DNA from: Gammaproteobacteria bacterium
GTDB taxonomy: Bacteria; Pseudomonadota; Gammaproteobacteria; Thiohalobacterales; Thiohalobacteraceae
Assembly (NCBI GenBank): GCA_016218375.1
Contig: JACREG010000028.1
Location: forward strand, 1-39,182
Direction of reading: 5' to 3'
Length of the DNA stretch: 39,182 bases
Shown: one piece after another, positions 32,399 to 39,182 of the stretch
Layout of the letters: every line of letters begins with the position of its first letter
How positions within the stretch are numbered: position 1 is the stretch's first letter
Notes under the pieces: model-generated
Told to the model about the DNA's origin: nothing
What the model saw: only the letters and a program-made list of their open reading frames with translations
The model's database searches: none
Program-made: the position numbers and the translations under genes

Positions 32399-33445
32399 AT
32401 GCTCAAAGTTGGCGTAGTCGGCGGTACGGGATATACGGGCGTGGAATTGCTGCGGCTGTTGGCCGGGCATCCCGAGGCGGAACTGTGTGTGATTACTTCA
32501 CGCTCCGAGGCCGGAACGGCGGTGGCAGATATGTTCCCCAATCTGCGCGGGCATCTGGATTTACGTTTCAGTGAACCCGATCCGGCGGCATTGGCGGCCT
32601 GCGATGTGGTGTTCTTCGCCACGCCCAACGGCACGGCCATGCAGAGCGTGCCGGAGTTGCTGCGCGCCGGCGTGCGTGTGATCGACTTGGCGGCGGATTT
32701 CCGCTTACGCGACCCGGCGGTGTGGGAACACTGGTACGGCATGCCGCATGCCTGTACCGATATCCTGGCCGAGGCTGTGTATGGCCTGCCCGAAGTCAAT
32801 CGCGAGCGTATCCGCACCGCACGGGTGGTGGCCAATCCCGGCTGTTATCCAACCGCCGTGCAGTTGGGTTTTCTGCCGTTGATCGAACACGGCTTGGTCG
32901 ATACCACCACGCTGATTGCCGATGCCAAATCCGGCGTCAGCGGTGCCGGGCGCAAGGCCAGCGTCGGCACGCTGTTGTGCGAGGCCAGCGAGAGTTTCAA
33001 GGCCTATGCGGTGCCTGGTCACCGGCATCTGCCGGAGATCTGCCAAGGTCTGGAACAGGCGGCGGGGCATGCGGTAGGCCTGACTTTCGTGCCGCACCTG
33101 ACGCCGATGATCCGCGGCATTCATGCCACGTTATATGCACGATTGACCGCCGAGCCGGGCGATTTGCAGACGCTGTTCGAGCAGCGTTACGCCGATGAAC
33201 CGTTCGTCGACGTCATGCCTGCCGGCAGTCATCCGGAAACCCGTAGTGTGCGCGGTGCCAACCATTGCCGGATTGCGGTGCACCGGCCCCCCGGCAGTTC
33301 AAATGGCAGCGGCGACACCGTCGTGGTTCTGTCGGTCATCGATAACCTCGTAAAAGGCGCGGCCGGTCAGGCGATACAAAATATGAACCTGATGTTCGGC
33401 TTGCCGGAATCCCTGGGATTGACGGGGGTTGCTCTGATGCCGTGA
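32399..33445 (+). CDS. argC: N-acetyl-gamma-glutamyl-phosphate reductase
   Basis: 348 aa. It has the NADP loop [15 protein letters not shown] (7-20), the catalytic Cys149 in [12 protein letters not shown], and [10 protein letters not shown] with the family His. It makes N-acetylglutamate semialdehyde in arginine synthesis. The start is the ATG at 32399 with AGGAAAGG upstream; the open frame begins earlier at 32339 without a ribosome site. The other arginine genes are not in the window. The erpA gene follows 84 bp downstream. Confidence 0.96.
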   Translation: MLKVGVVGGTGYTGVELLRLLAGHPEAELCVITSRSEAGTAVADMFPNLRGHLDLRFSEPDPAALAACDVVFFATPNGTAMQSVPELLRAGVRVIDLAADFRLRDPAVWEHWYGMPHACTDILAEAVYGLPEVNRERIRTARVVANPGCYPTAVQLGFLPLIEHGLVDTTTLIADAKSGVSGAGRKASVGTLLCEASESFKAYAVPGHRHLPEICQGLEQAAGHAVGLTFVPHLTPMIRGIHATLYARLTAEPGDLQTLFEQRYADEPFVDVMPAGSHPETRSVRGANHCRIAVHRPPGSSNGSGDTVVVLSVIDNLVKGAAGQAIQNMNLMFGLPESLGLTGVALMP

Positions 33446-33529
33446 GTCGGGATCGATTCTTGACTGCATTGGTCAACAAACAGATAATAACTGGCAATAA
33501 ATCCATCCGTATTTTCGTGGAGACGTGAT

Positions 33530-33892
33530 ATGACAGAGACTGCTTCCAACATAGACATGGCCAGCCCGTTGGTTTTCACCGAGGCTGCGGCCCTCAAGGT
33601 CAGGGGTTTGATCGAAGAGGAAGCCAATCCCAACCTGAAGCTGCGCGTGTTCGTCTCGGGTGGTGGTTGCTCCGGCTTCCAGTACGGCTTCACCTTCGAC
33701 GAGACCATCAACGACGGCGATACCGCCGTGGAACAATGCGGCGTGACTTTGCTGGTCGACCCGATGAGCTTCCAGTATCTGGTCGGTGCCGAGATCGACT
33801 ATAAGGAAGACCTCGAAGGTGCGCAGTTCGTTATTCGCAATCCCAACGCAACGACCACCTGCGGTTGCGGTTCTTCATTCTCCGCCGGCTGA
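33530..33892 (+). CDS. erpA: Iron-sulfur cluster insertion protein ErpA
   Basis: 120 aa. This is the A-type carrier pattern with the three ligand cysteines: Cys47 in [12 protein letters not shown], and Cys111/Cys113 in [10 protein letters not shown]. The N-terminal extension before [15 protein letters not shown] is slightly longer than in E. coli ErpA (114 aa). It delivers [Fe-S] clusters to apoenzymes, including those of isoprenoid synthesis. GGAGA precedes the ATG at 33530. A strong terminator follows 22 bp after the stop. Confidence 0.95.
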   Translation: MTETASNIDMASPLVFTEAAALKVRGLIEEEANPNLKLRVFVSGGGCSGFQYGFTFDETINDGDTAVEQCGVTLLVDPMSFQYLVGAEIDYKEDLEGAQFVIRNPNATTTCGCGSSFSAG

Positions 33893-33913
33893 TTGCAGCT
33901 CACGGGTCTGTGT

Positions 33914-33939
33914 AAAGGGGACGCTTCGGCGTCCCTTTT
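33914..33939 (+). terminator. Intrinsic terminator after erpA
   Basis: AAAGGGGACGC-TTCG-GCGTCCCTTTT has a GGGACGC/GCGTCCC stem with a stable TTCG tetraloop, extended by G-T and A-T pairs, and a TTTT end. Confidence 0.9.
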
Positions 33940-33944
33940 GCATT

Positions 33945-34232
33945 GTGCGCCCGGGCAGGATTGCCGTCAGAGGGGCATGGCTGGAAGCGGCCTGCGAGGA
34001 ACGTCTGGCGGCCAAGGGTGTGTGGGCGAACGTCGATTTCTATTCCGGCATTCTGTATTCCGAAATGGGCATACCGGCGGATCAGTTCACATCGATCTTC
34101 GCGATCGCACGGTGCGCGGGTTGGCTGGCTCACTGGCGCGAACAGCTCAAGGACAACCGCATCTTCCGGCCCACGCAGGTGTACACCGGCGAACTGGAAC
34201 GCGAATACGTGCCGATCAGTCAGCGCAGTTGA
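33945..34232 (+). pseudogene. C-terminal remnant of citrate synthase
   Basis: An open frame of about 95 codons, from a possible GTG at 33945, encodes the last part of a citrate synthase: GVWANVDFYSGILYSEMGIP with the catalytic Asp, FTSIFAIARCAGWLAHWREQ, and FRPTQVYTGELEREYVPI. The N-terminal ~280 or more residues, including both catalytic His residues, are absent. The erpA terminator lies directly upstream and no ribosome site is evident. It is most simply a decayed or truncated gene copy left by deletion or recombination. Its end overlaps the anmK end by 13 bp. Confidence 0.8.
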
Positions 34233-35347
34233 GTGGATGCGGCCAAGTAGATGCCGCCCATAATCACCGGGTGACGCGCGCCGGTGACGCTCGGTAGATT
34301 GGCGGTGCGCCCGGCGAGCGTTTCCCGGGCCATCCAGGCGAAGGCGGCGGCCTCGATCCAGTCCGGATCAAGACCGTGAACGGCCGTCGATTCGATAGTC
34401 GTGCCCGGTAGATGACGCCGCAGTAATTCCAACAGGTGCGTGTTATGTGCACCGCCTCCGCAGACCAATACGCGTTTCGTGCTCGGTGCCCACGTGGTCA
34501 TGGCATTGGCGACCGAGCGCGCCGTCAATGCGCACAAGGTTGCCTGTACATCGACCGGCGCATACGAAGTCCCGTGCAGGTGTTGCTCCAGCCAGCCGAG
34601 ATGAAACTGTTCGCGGCCGGTGCTTTTGGGTGGTGGTTGCTGAAAGAACTCGTCCGTCATCAGTGTGTCGAGCAGTGCGGGTATGACAGTGCCGTGCGCG
34701 GCCCAGGCGCCTTCCGCATCGAAGGACTTTCTTTGATGTGTGTCGATCCAGGCATCCAGCAGCACATTGCCGGGGCCGGTATCGAGGCCGCTGACGGGTG
34801 TCTGTGGGTCCGCGGGCAGAATGGTCAGATTCGCCATGCCACCCAGATTCAGCACGGCGCGATCTTCGTCGGCGTTACGGAAACACATTGCGTGAAAGGC
34901 GGGCACGAGGGGCGCGCCTTGGCCACCTGCGGCGATATCGCGGCGGCGAAAATCGGCGACGGTGGTGATGCCGGTACGCTCGGCGATGATGTTGGGATCG
35001 CCGATCTGGAGCGTGAAGGGTTCCGGGCCCCGCGGGCGGTGGCGAACGGTTTGGCCGTGGCTGCCGATTGCGCGGATCGCCGTCGTCGGGATGCCGCTGT
35101 GTTCGAGCAGAGTCAGGACGGCCTGGGCGAATTGCTCACCTAGACGCGTATCGAGAGTTCCCAGCAATTCAATTTCGTGTGGCGCCTGGCCGTGCGCCAA
35201 GTCCAACACTGCCTGGCGTAACGTCGCTGTGAAGGGGCGGGTGTGCGCGGCAAGGACCGTCGGGAAGGGCGCGGAGAGATCGACGATGGCGGCATCGATC
35301 CCATCCAAACTGGTGCCGGACATCAAGCCTAAATAGTAATCACGCAT
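34220..35347 (-). CDS. anmK: Anhydro-N-acetylmuramic acid kinase
   Basis: 375 aa. It has the ASKHA-type ATP loop YLGLMSGTSLDGID near the N-terminus, then GSHGQTVRHRP, IGDPNIIAERTG, VADFRRRDIAAGGQGAPLVP, LNLGGMANLT and VCGGGAHN, all family marks. It phosphorylates and opens anhydroMurNAc in peptidoglycan recycling. The neighbouring gene upstream on this strand is the peptidoglycan endopeptidase mepM. The ATG at 35347 lies after the 104-bp gap from mepM. Confidence 0.95.
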   Translation of the reverse strand: MRDYYLGLMSGTSLDGIDAAIVDLSAPFPTVLAAHTRPFTATLRQAVLDLAHGQAPHEIELLGTLDTRLGEQFAQAVLTLLEHSGIPTTAIRAIGSHGQTVRHRPRGPEPFTLQIGDPNIIAERTGITTVADFRRRDIAAGGQGAPLVPAFHAMCFRNADEDRAVLNLGGMANLTILPADPQTPVSGLDTGPGNVLLDAWIDTHQRKSFDAEGAWAAHGTVIPALLDTLMTDEFFQQPPPKSTGREQFHLGWLEQHLHGTSYAPVDVQATLCALTARSVANAMTTWAPSTKRVLVCGGGAHNTHLLELLRRHLPGTTIESTAVHGLDPDWIEAAAFAWMARETLAGRTANLPSVTGARHPVIMGGIYLAASTQLR

Positions 35348-35451
35348 GGGGCGGATGTTGGCTCCGCCGGGCGGGGCTGCCCCATGGTGTGACAGCCTAC
35401 GCCCGGTGTTGCATCAGAAACGGGCACGGTCCCCGCAAGCGCAGTCGGTAC

Positions 35452-36912
35452 TCAATTGCTGCGCAGTGCGACCTGCGTACTGCGGCCGCGTACCTGATCG
35501 AGTTGTACAAGCATCGATTTGGCTTGCTTCAAGAAGTCGGTGCGGAAGCGCGCCTCGATCGGCATCGCATCGGGGAATTTCACGGACAGCGGGTCGCGGT
35601 GGACGTTGTCGACGAGGAATTCGTAATGGAGATGCGGCCCCGTCGCCAAGCCGGTCATGCCCAGATAGCCGATGGTCTGTCCCTGGCGTACACGGGTGCC
35701 GGTATTTACGCTACGGGCGAAACCGGATAGATGACCGTACAGCGTGCTGTAAGTGCTGCCGTGCTGAATAATCACCACGTTGCCATAGCCACCTTTGACG
35801 CCACGGAAGACCACGCGGCCATCGCCGGTCGTTTTGACCGGAGTGCCTTGAGGGGCGGCATAATCCACGCCTTTGTGCGCACGGATACGGTTAAGGATGG
35901 GATGCTTGCGCTTCAGGTTGAAGGTCGAGCTGATGCGCGAGAATTCCACGGGGGTGCGTAGGAATGCCTTGCGCAGGCTATGTCCGTTCGGCGTGTAGTA
36001 ATCCGTGCGGCCATCATTATCGGTGTAGCGGATAGCTTGGTAGACGTGACCTTGATTGACGAATTCCGCAGCCAGGATATTGCCTTCGCCGATACGTTCG
36101 CCGTCCAGGAAAAGTTCGTCATAAAGGACGGTGAAGCGGTCGCCCTCGCGCAGATCCAATGCAAAGTCGATGTCCCAGCCGAAAATTCCGGCGAGGTCCA
36201 TGATCATGTTGTCGGGTAGGTTGGCCTTCTGGCCGGCCATGAACAGCGAGCTGTCGATGGCCGCGCTGGCGAATGCCGTCTGGCGATCGGGAATCCGGTG
36301 AATGCTGGTGGCGGTGAAATCCCCGCTTTCGCGGCGCACATGCAGGCCCAGAGTCGGGCTTTCTTCGTAACGCAGTTCCTGCAAGCGACCCGCGGCATTG
36401 GTGCGTAGATGCAATGTCTGGCCGGGATAAATATGCTTGAGGGTGTTGACGGCGACCCCGAGATTCATGACTTGGTGGAGGTCGCCCGCGTCCACGCCGC
36501 TGCGCGAAAAGATCAGCGCTAAGTTGTCGCCCTTGGTAACAACGGCCTGTTTCCAACTACCGGCATCGGCGCTTTGCGCTACGGCCTGTGCAGTGTGCGC
36601 AACCTTCATGGGCAACTGCGAGGCGGGCGTGATACTGGCGACGATCTCCTCCAACGCAGCCGCATCGGCTTGCTGGAGTGTGGGCTGGTCGGTGGCGGCG
36701 ACGCCGGGCGGCGTGTTGGGGAGGGTGAGACCTTGTGTCAGTTCGTGAGTGCGTTTGGCTTCGGCGTCGTTCGCGGTGTAGGTCAGTAGCGCGGTTCCGC
36801 CGAAGATCGCGACACTGAGCGCGATCCAGTGGGCATGGCTGAGTCGGAATCTCGACGCGTATCGGGTCAGGCTGCGTCGTGCTCCATATTGGCTGAATGA
36901 GGGGTAGCTCAC
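35452..36912 (-). CDS. mepM: M23 peptidoglycan DD-endopeptidase, MepM type
   Basis: 486 aa starting at a GTG (36912), with AAGGAA upstream. There is an N-terminal membrane anchor (about 29-48) and an OapA/LysM-like cell-wall segment (about 118-170; VVTKGDNLALIFSRSG). A central domain follows, then the zinc peptidase: His346 and Asp350 in HKGVDYAAP, His427 and His429 in GPHLHYEF. It cuts peptide cross-links so that the wall can grow. It is divergent from tyrS; the mepM-anmK pairing is common in gammaproteobacteria. Confidence 0.94.
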   Translation of the reverse strand: MSYPSFSQYGARRSLTRYASRFRLSHAHWIALSVAIFGGTALLTYTANDAEAKRTHELTQGLTLPNTPPGVAATDQPTLQQADAAALEEIVASITPASQLPMKVAHTAQAVAQSADAGSWKQAVVTKGDNLALIFSRSGVDAGDLHQVMNLGVAVNTLKHIYPGQTLHLRTNAAGRLQELRYEESPTLGLHVRRESGDFTATSIHRIPDRQTAFASAAIDSSLFMAGQKANLPDNMIMDLAGIFGWDIDFALDLREGDRFTVLYDELFLDGERIGEGNILAAEFVNQGHVYQAIRYTDNDGRTDYYTPNGHSLRKAFLRTPVEFSRISSTFNLKRKHPILNRIRAHKGVDYAAPQGTPVKTTGDGRVVFRGVKGGYGNVVIIQHGSTYSTLYGHLSGFARSVNTGTRVRQGQTIGYLGMTGLATGPHLHYEFLVDNVHRDPLSVKFPDAMPIEARFRTDFLKQAKSMLVQLDQVRGRSTQVALRSN

Positions 36913-37140
36913 GAAATTTCCTTATATGGACCCGCCGACACGGTAAAGGGCGGGCGTTTAAAGGTCAACTGTTTCAACCGGGTTCGGGCTCGATCTTTGG
37001 AGCCAGTATTAGTGCAGATTTCGTGCCAGCACTGCGCTCGGTTGGGCGTCTCGAGGGACAGAGTGCCGCGATTCGTGGCGTGCGTATGTTAACCTGTCGG
37101 CCTTTTGCGTCAATGGGCATTTTGCGGAGCGTAGGAAATC

Positions 37141-38346
37141 ATGTCGTCAGCCAACGAGACATTGGCAGAAATTAAACGTGGTACTCAGGAGATCCTGGTC
37201 GAAGCCGAATTGTTGGAGAAGTTGAAGTCTGGGCGCCCTTTGCGCATCAAGGCCGGCTTCGATCCGACGGCGCCGGATCTGCATCTCGGTCACACGGTAC
37301 TGCTCAATAAGCTGCGCCAGTTTCAGGAGCTCGGGCACGAGGCAATTTTTCTGATCGGCGATTTCACTGGAATGATCGGCGATCCGACCGGCAAGAATGT
37401 TACCCGCAAGCCATTAACGCGTGATGAGGTCATTGAAAACGCCAAGACCTATGAAGCGCAGATTTTCAAAATTCTGGACCCGGAAAAAACTCTGGTGATG
37501 TTCAATTCCAGTTGGATGAACGGCATGAGCGCGGCCGATCTCATTCAGCTTGCGGCCAAGCATACGGTCGCTCGAATGTTGGAGCGCGACGATTTCGATA
37601 AACGCTATAGTGCTGAGCAACCGATCGCCATCCACGAATTTTTGTACCCGTTGATTCAGGGGTACGACTCGGTTGCGTTGAAAGCCGATGTTGAATTGGG
37701 CGGCACCGACCAGAAGTTCAACCTACTCGTGGGCCGCGAATTGCAAAAGCACTATGGTCAGGCGCAGCAGGTTGTCTTGACGATGCCGATTCTCGAAGGT
37801 TTGGATGGCGTGCAGAAGATGTCCAAATCGCTGGGGAACTACATCGGTATCGCCGATGCGCCCGACGCTATGTTCGGCAAGATCATGTCCATCTCGGACG
37901 ATCTTATGTGGCGCTATTTCGATCTGCTCAGCTTCCGGCCGTTAACTGAGTTGCAATCGTTGAAGCGCGAAGTCCAGGGCGGTATGAATCCGCGGGACGT
38001 CAAGTTTCAGTTGGCCGAAGAGATTATTGCCCGATTCCACGACGCGGCCGCCGCACGGCGGGCCAGAGAGGAATTCATTGCGCGATTCCAGAAAGGTGCC
38101 TTGCCGGAGGATCTGCCGGAGATCGAATTGGTGGTGCCATCCGAGGGGGTGTCCATTGCCGCTTTGCTCAAGGGCGCGGGCTTGACGTCGAGCACATCGG
38201 AGGCCTTGCGGATGCTGGAGCAGGGGGCTGTGCGGGTCGATGGCGCGCGCGTCGACGATCGGAGTTTGCAGTTTGCGGCGCCGGTTGTCTTGGTGGTGCA
38301 GGTCGGTAAGCGCCGGGTTGCGAAAGTCACCCTCCAGCGCGGCTGA
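37141..38346 (+). CDS. tyrS: Tyrosyl-tRNA synthetase
   Basis: 401 aa. The class I signatures are HLGH (48-51) and KMSKS (226-230). [16 protein letters not shown] and [23 protein letters not shown] match the TyrZ-type tyrosyl-tRNA synthetase, and a C-terminal S4 RNA-binding domain follows (about 340-401; [22 protein letters not shown]). AGGAAAT precedes the ATG at 37141. The rrn promoters lie about 135 bp downstream, a gene order also recalled from Pseudomonas. Confidence 0.97.
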   Translation: MSSANETLAEIKRGTQEILVEAELLEKLKSGRPLRIKAGFDPTAPDLHLGHTVLLNKLRQFQELGHEAIFLIGDFTGMIGDPTGKNVTRKPLTRDEVIENAKTYEAQIFKILDPEKTLVMFNSSWMNGMSAADLIQLAAKHTVARMLERDDFDKRYSAEQPIAIHEFLYPLIQGYDSVALKADVELGGTDQKFNLLVGRELQKHYGQAQQVVLTMPILEGLDGVQKMSKSLGNYIGIADAPDAMFGKIMSISDDLMWRYFDLLSFRPLTELQSLKREVQGGMNPRDVKFQLAEEIIARFHDAAAARRAREEFIARFQKGALPEDLPEIELVVPSEGVSIAALLKGAGLTSSTSEALRMLEQGAVRVDGARVDDRSLQFAAPVVLVVQVGKRRVAKVTLQRG

Positions 38347-38480
38347 GCGCTCGTGGGTTCTTGATGTGTAACTCATTGTTATCTTGAATCTAAGTAATGG
38401 GGTCTGGTGATTATTTTGCCGCGGCGCCTAGCGGTGCCTAAAGGCCGCGGTTCGCTGGTTTCGGGGTCTGGAAAAAAGAG

Positions 38481-38508
38481 TTGACGGACTCTAACTCGAA
38501 CGTATAAT
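38481..38508 (+). promoter_or_regulatory. rrn promoter P1
   Basis: TTGACG (38481-38486), a 16-bp spacer and a perfect TATAAT (38503-38508), followed by a GC-rich discriminator (GCCGCC), which is typical of growth-rate and ppGpp-controlled rRNA promoters. Confidence 0.85.
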
Positions 38509-38571
38509 GCCGCCTCTCTCGCTGACCCGCGGGCCGCAGAATAAAAGTTGAATCGGTGGCTTAGCGAAGGG

Positions 38572-38599
38572 TTGACGAGGTGAAGTGGCTCTGTATAAT
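38572..38599 (+). promoter_or_regulatory. rrn promoter P2
   Basis: TTGACG (38572-38577), a 16-bp spacer and TATAAT (38594-38599): the same -35, spacing and -10 as P1, 91 bp downstream of it. Confidence 0.85.
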
Positions 38600-38608
38600 G
38601 GCTCTTCT

Positions 38609-38672
38609 TTGTCGGGCGCAGCTCTCGACAAGCTCTTTAACAATCAGGATCAAGTAACTTGTGTGGGCGCTC
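38609..38672 (+). promoter_or_regulatory. rRNA antitermination leader (boxB-boxA-boxC)
   Basis: A boxB-like hairpin TTGTCG...CGACAA (38609-38631) is followed at once by boxA GCTCTTTAACAAT (38632-38644) and a boxC-like GTGTGGGCGCTC near 38661. This is the NusB/S10-dependent antitermination signal of rRNA operons. Confidence 0.85.
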
Positions 38673-38784
38673 ACGTCGAAAGAGTTGCGATGCAAATCGT
38701 ATTTCGATGAAGAGCGTCTATGTAGTAATACCTAGACAGTAATCATCGAGCCAAGATTTGTCGCCTTAAGCGACTAAAGTGATT

Positions 38785-39182
<398 letters not shown>

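Noticed and set aside
34436-35143. A 235-codon plus-strand frame opposite anmK
   Set aside because: Shadow of the conserved kinase; no start signal or family resemblance.
38405-38460. CCGCGG repeats after tyrS as a terminator
   Set aside because: CCGCGG is self-complementary and the two copies are separated by a long GC-rich loop with no T-tract; no convincing intrinsic terminator is seen.

Overview
The window comes from the chromosome of a GC-rich gammaproteobacterium, probably a sulfur-metabolising or otherwise lithotrophic lineage such as Chromatiales or Acidiferrobacterales. This is inferred from family resemblance of the proteins, from the run erpA-anmK-mepM-tyrS-16S rRNA, which resembles the order I recall from Pseudomonas, and from sulfur-handling genes (a persulfide dioxygenase-like MBL protein, TusA). 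Nothing looks like a prophage, CRISPR array, insertion sequence or plasmid backbone. Most of the window is ordinary chromosome with small accessory modules between core genes.

Layout. 0-1.7 kb: an MBL hydrolase of persulfide dioxygenase type followed by a protein with two cyclic-nucleotide-binding domains, cut by the left edge. 2-7.5 kb: purT, a DUF2384 antitoxin-like protein, small conserved unknowns, a helix-hairpin-helix membrane protein, a cupin, a glyoxalase II-type MBL protein and a ketopantoate reductase-like protein. 7.5-11.2 kb (minus strand): a cobalamin operon, riboswitch-btuB-tonB-pduO-type adenosyltransferase-DUF2322. 11.2-16.6 kb (plus strand): three small regulated modules, namely SDR + thiol peroxidase-like + TetR, tusA + TetR, and MarR + NTF2-like + MAPEG. 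Each has palindromic candidate operators at its promoters. 16.6-20.6 kb: a di-haem peroxidase, a DUF2325 protein under a Fur-like box, a Cys-rich lipoprotein and trxC. 20.7-21.1 kb: one AT-rich orphan gene. 21.2-26.7 kb: a BtuCD/FecCD-type ABC transporter with a HAD phosphatase, then rppH-ptsP. 27-30.5 kb: bfd-bfr facing a porin / FMN-binding protein / PepSY membrane protein operon, both with Fur-like promoters. 30.6-32.2 kb: DUF4126-TlpA-HemJ operon. 32.4-38.3 kb: argC, erpA, a C-terminal fragment of citrate synthase, anmK, mepM and tyrS. 38.48 kb to the end: tandem rrn promoters, the antitermination leader and the first ~400 nt of 16S rRNA.

How the genes work together. Iron and haem are the main theme of the right half: Fur-like sites precede DUF2325/peroxidase, bfd-bfr and the porin-FMN-PepSY operon, and HemJ and ErpA sit close by. 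The porin-FMN-PepSY operon is the best candidate for an under-described system, a Fur-controlled periplasmic flavin electron-transfer route possibly used to reduce iron during uptake. Cobalamin uptake and activation form a second unit (btuB, tonB, adenosyltransferase; perhaps the distant ABC transporter). The 11-16 kb stretch is a set of locally regulated redox, thiol or stress modules whose effectors cannot be read from sequence.

All calls were made by reading sequence without database searches. Family names rest on recognised motifs and remembered family patterns; operator and promoter calls rest on visible symmetry and consensus match.
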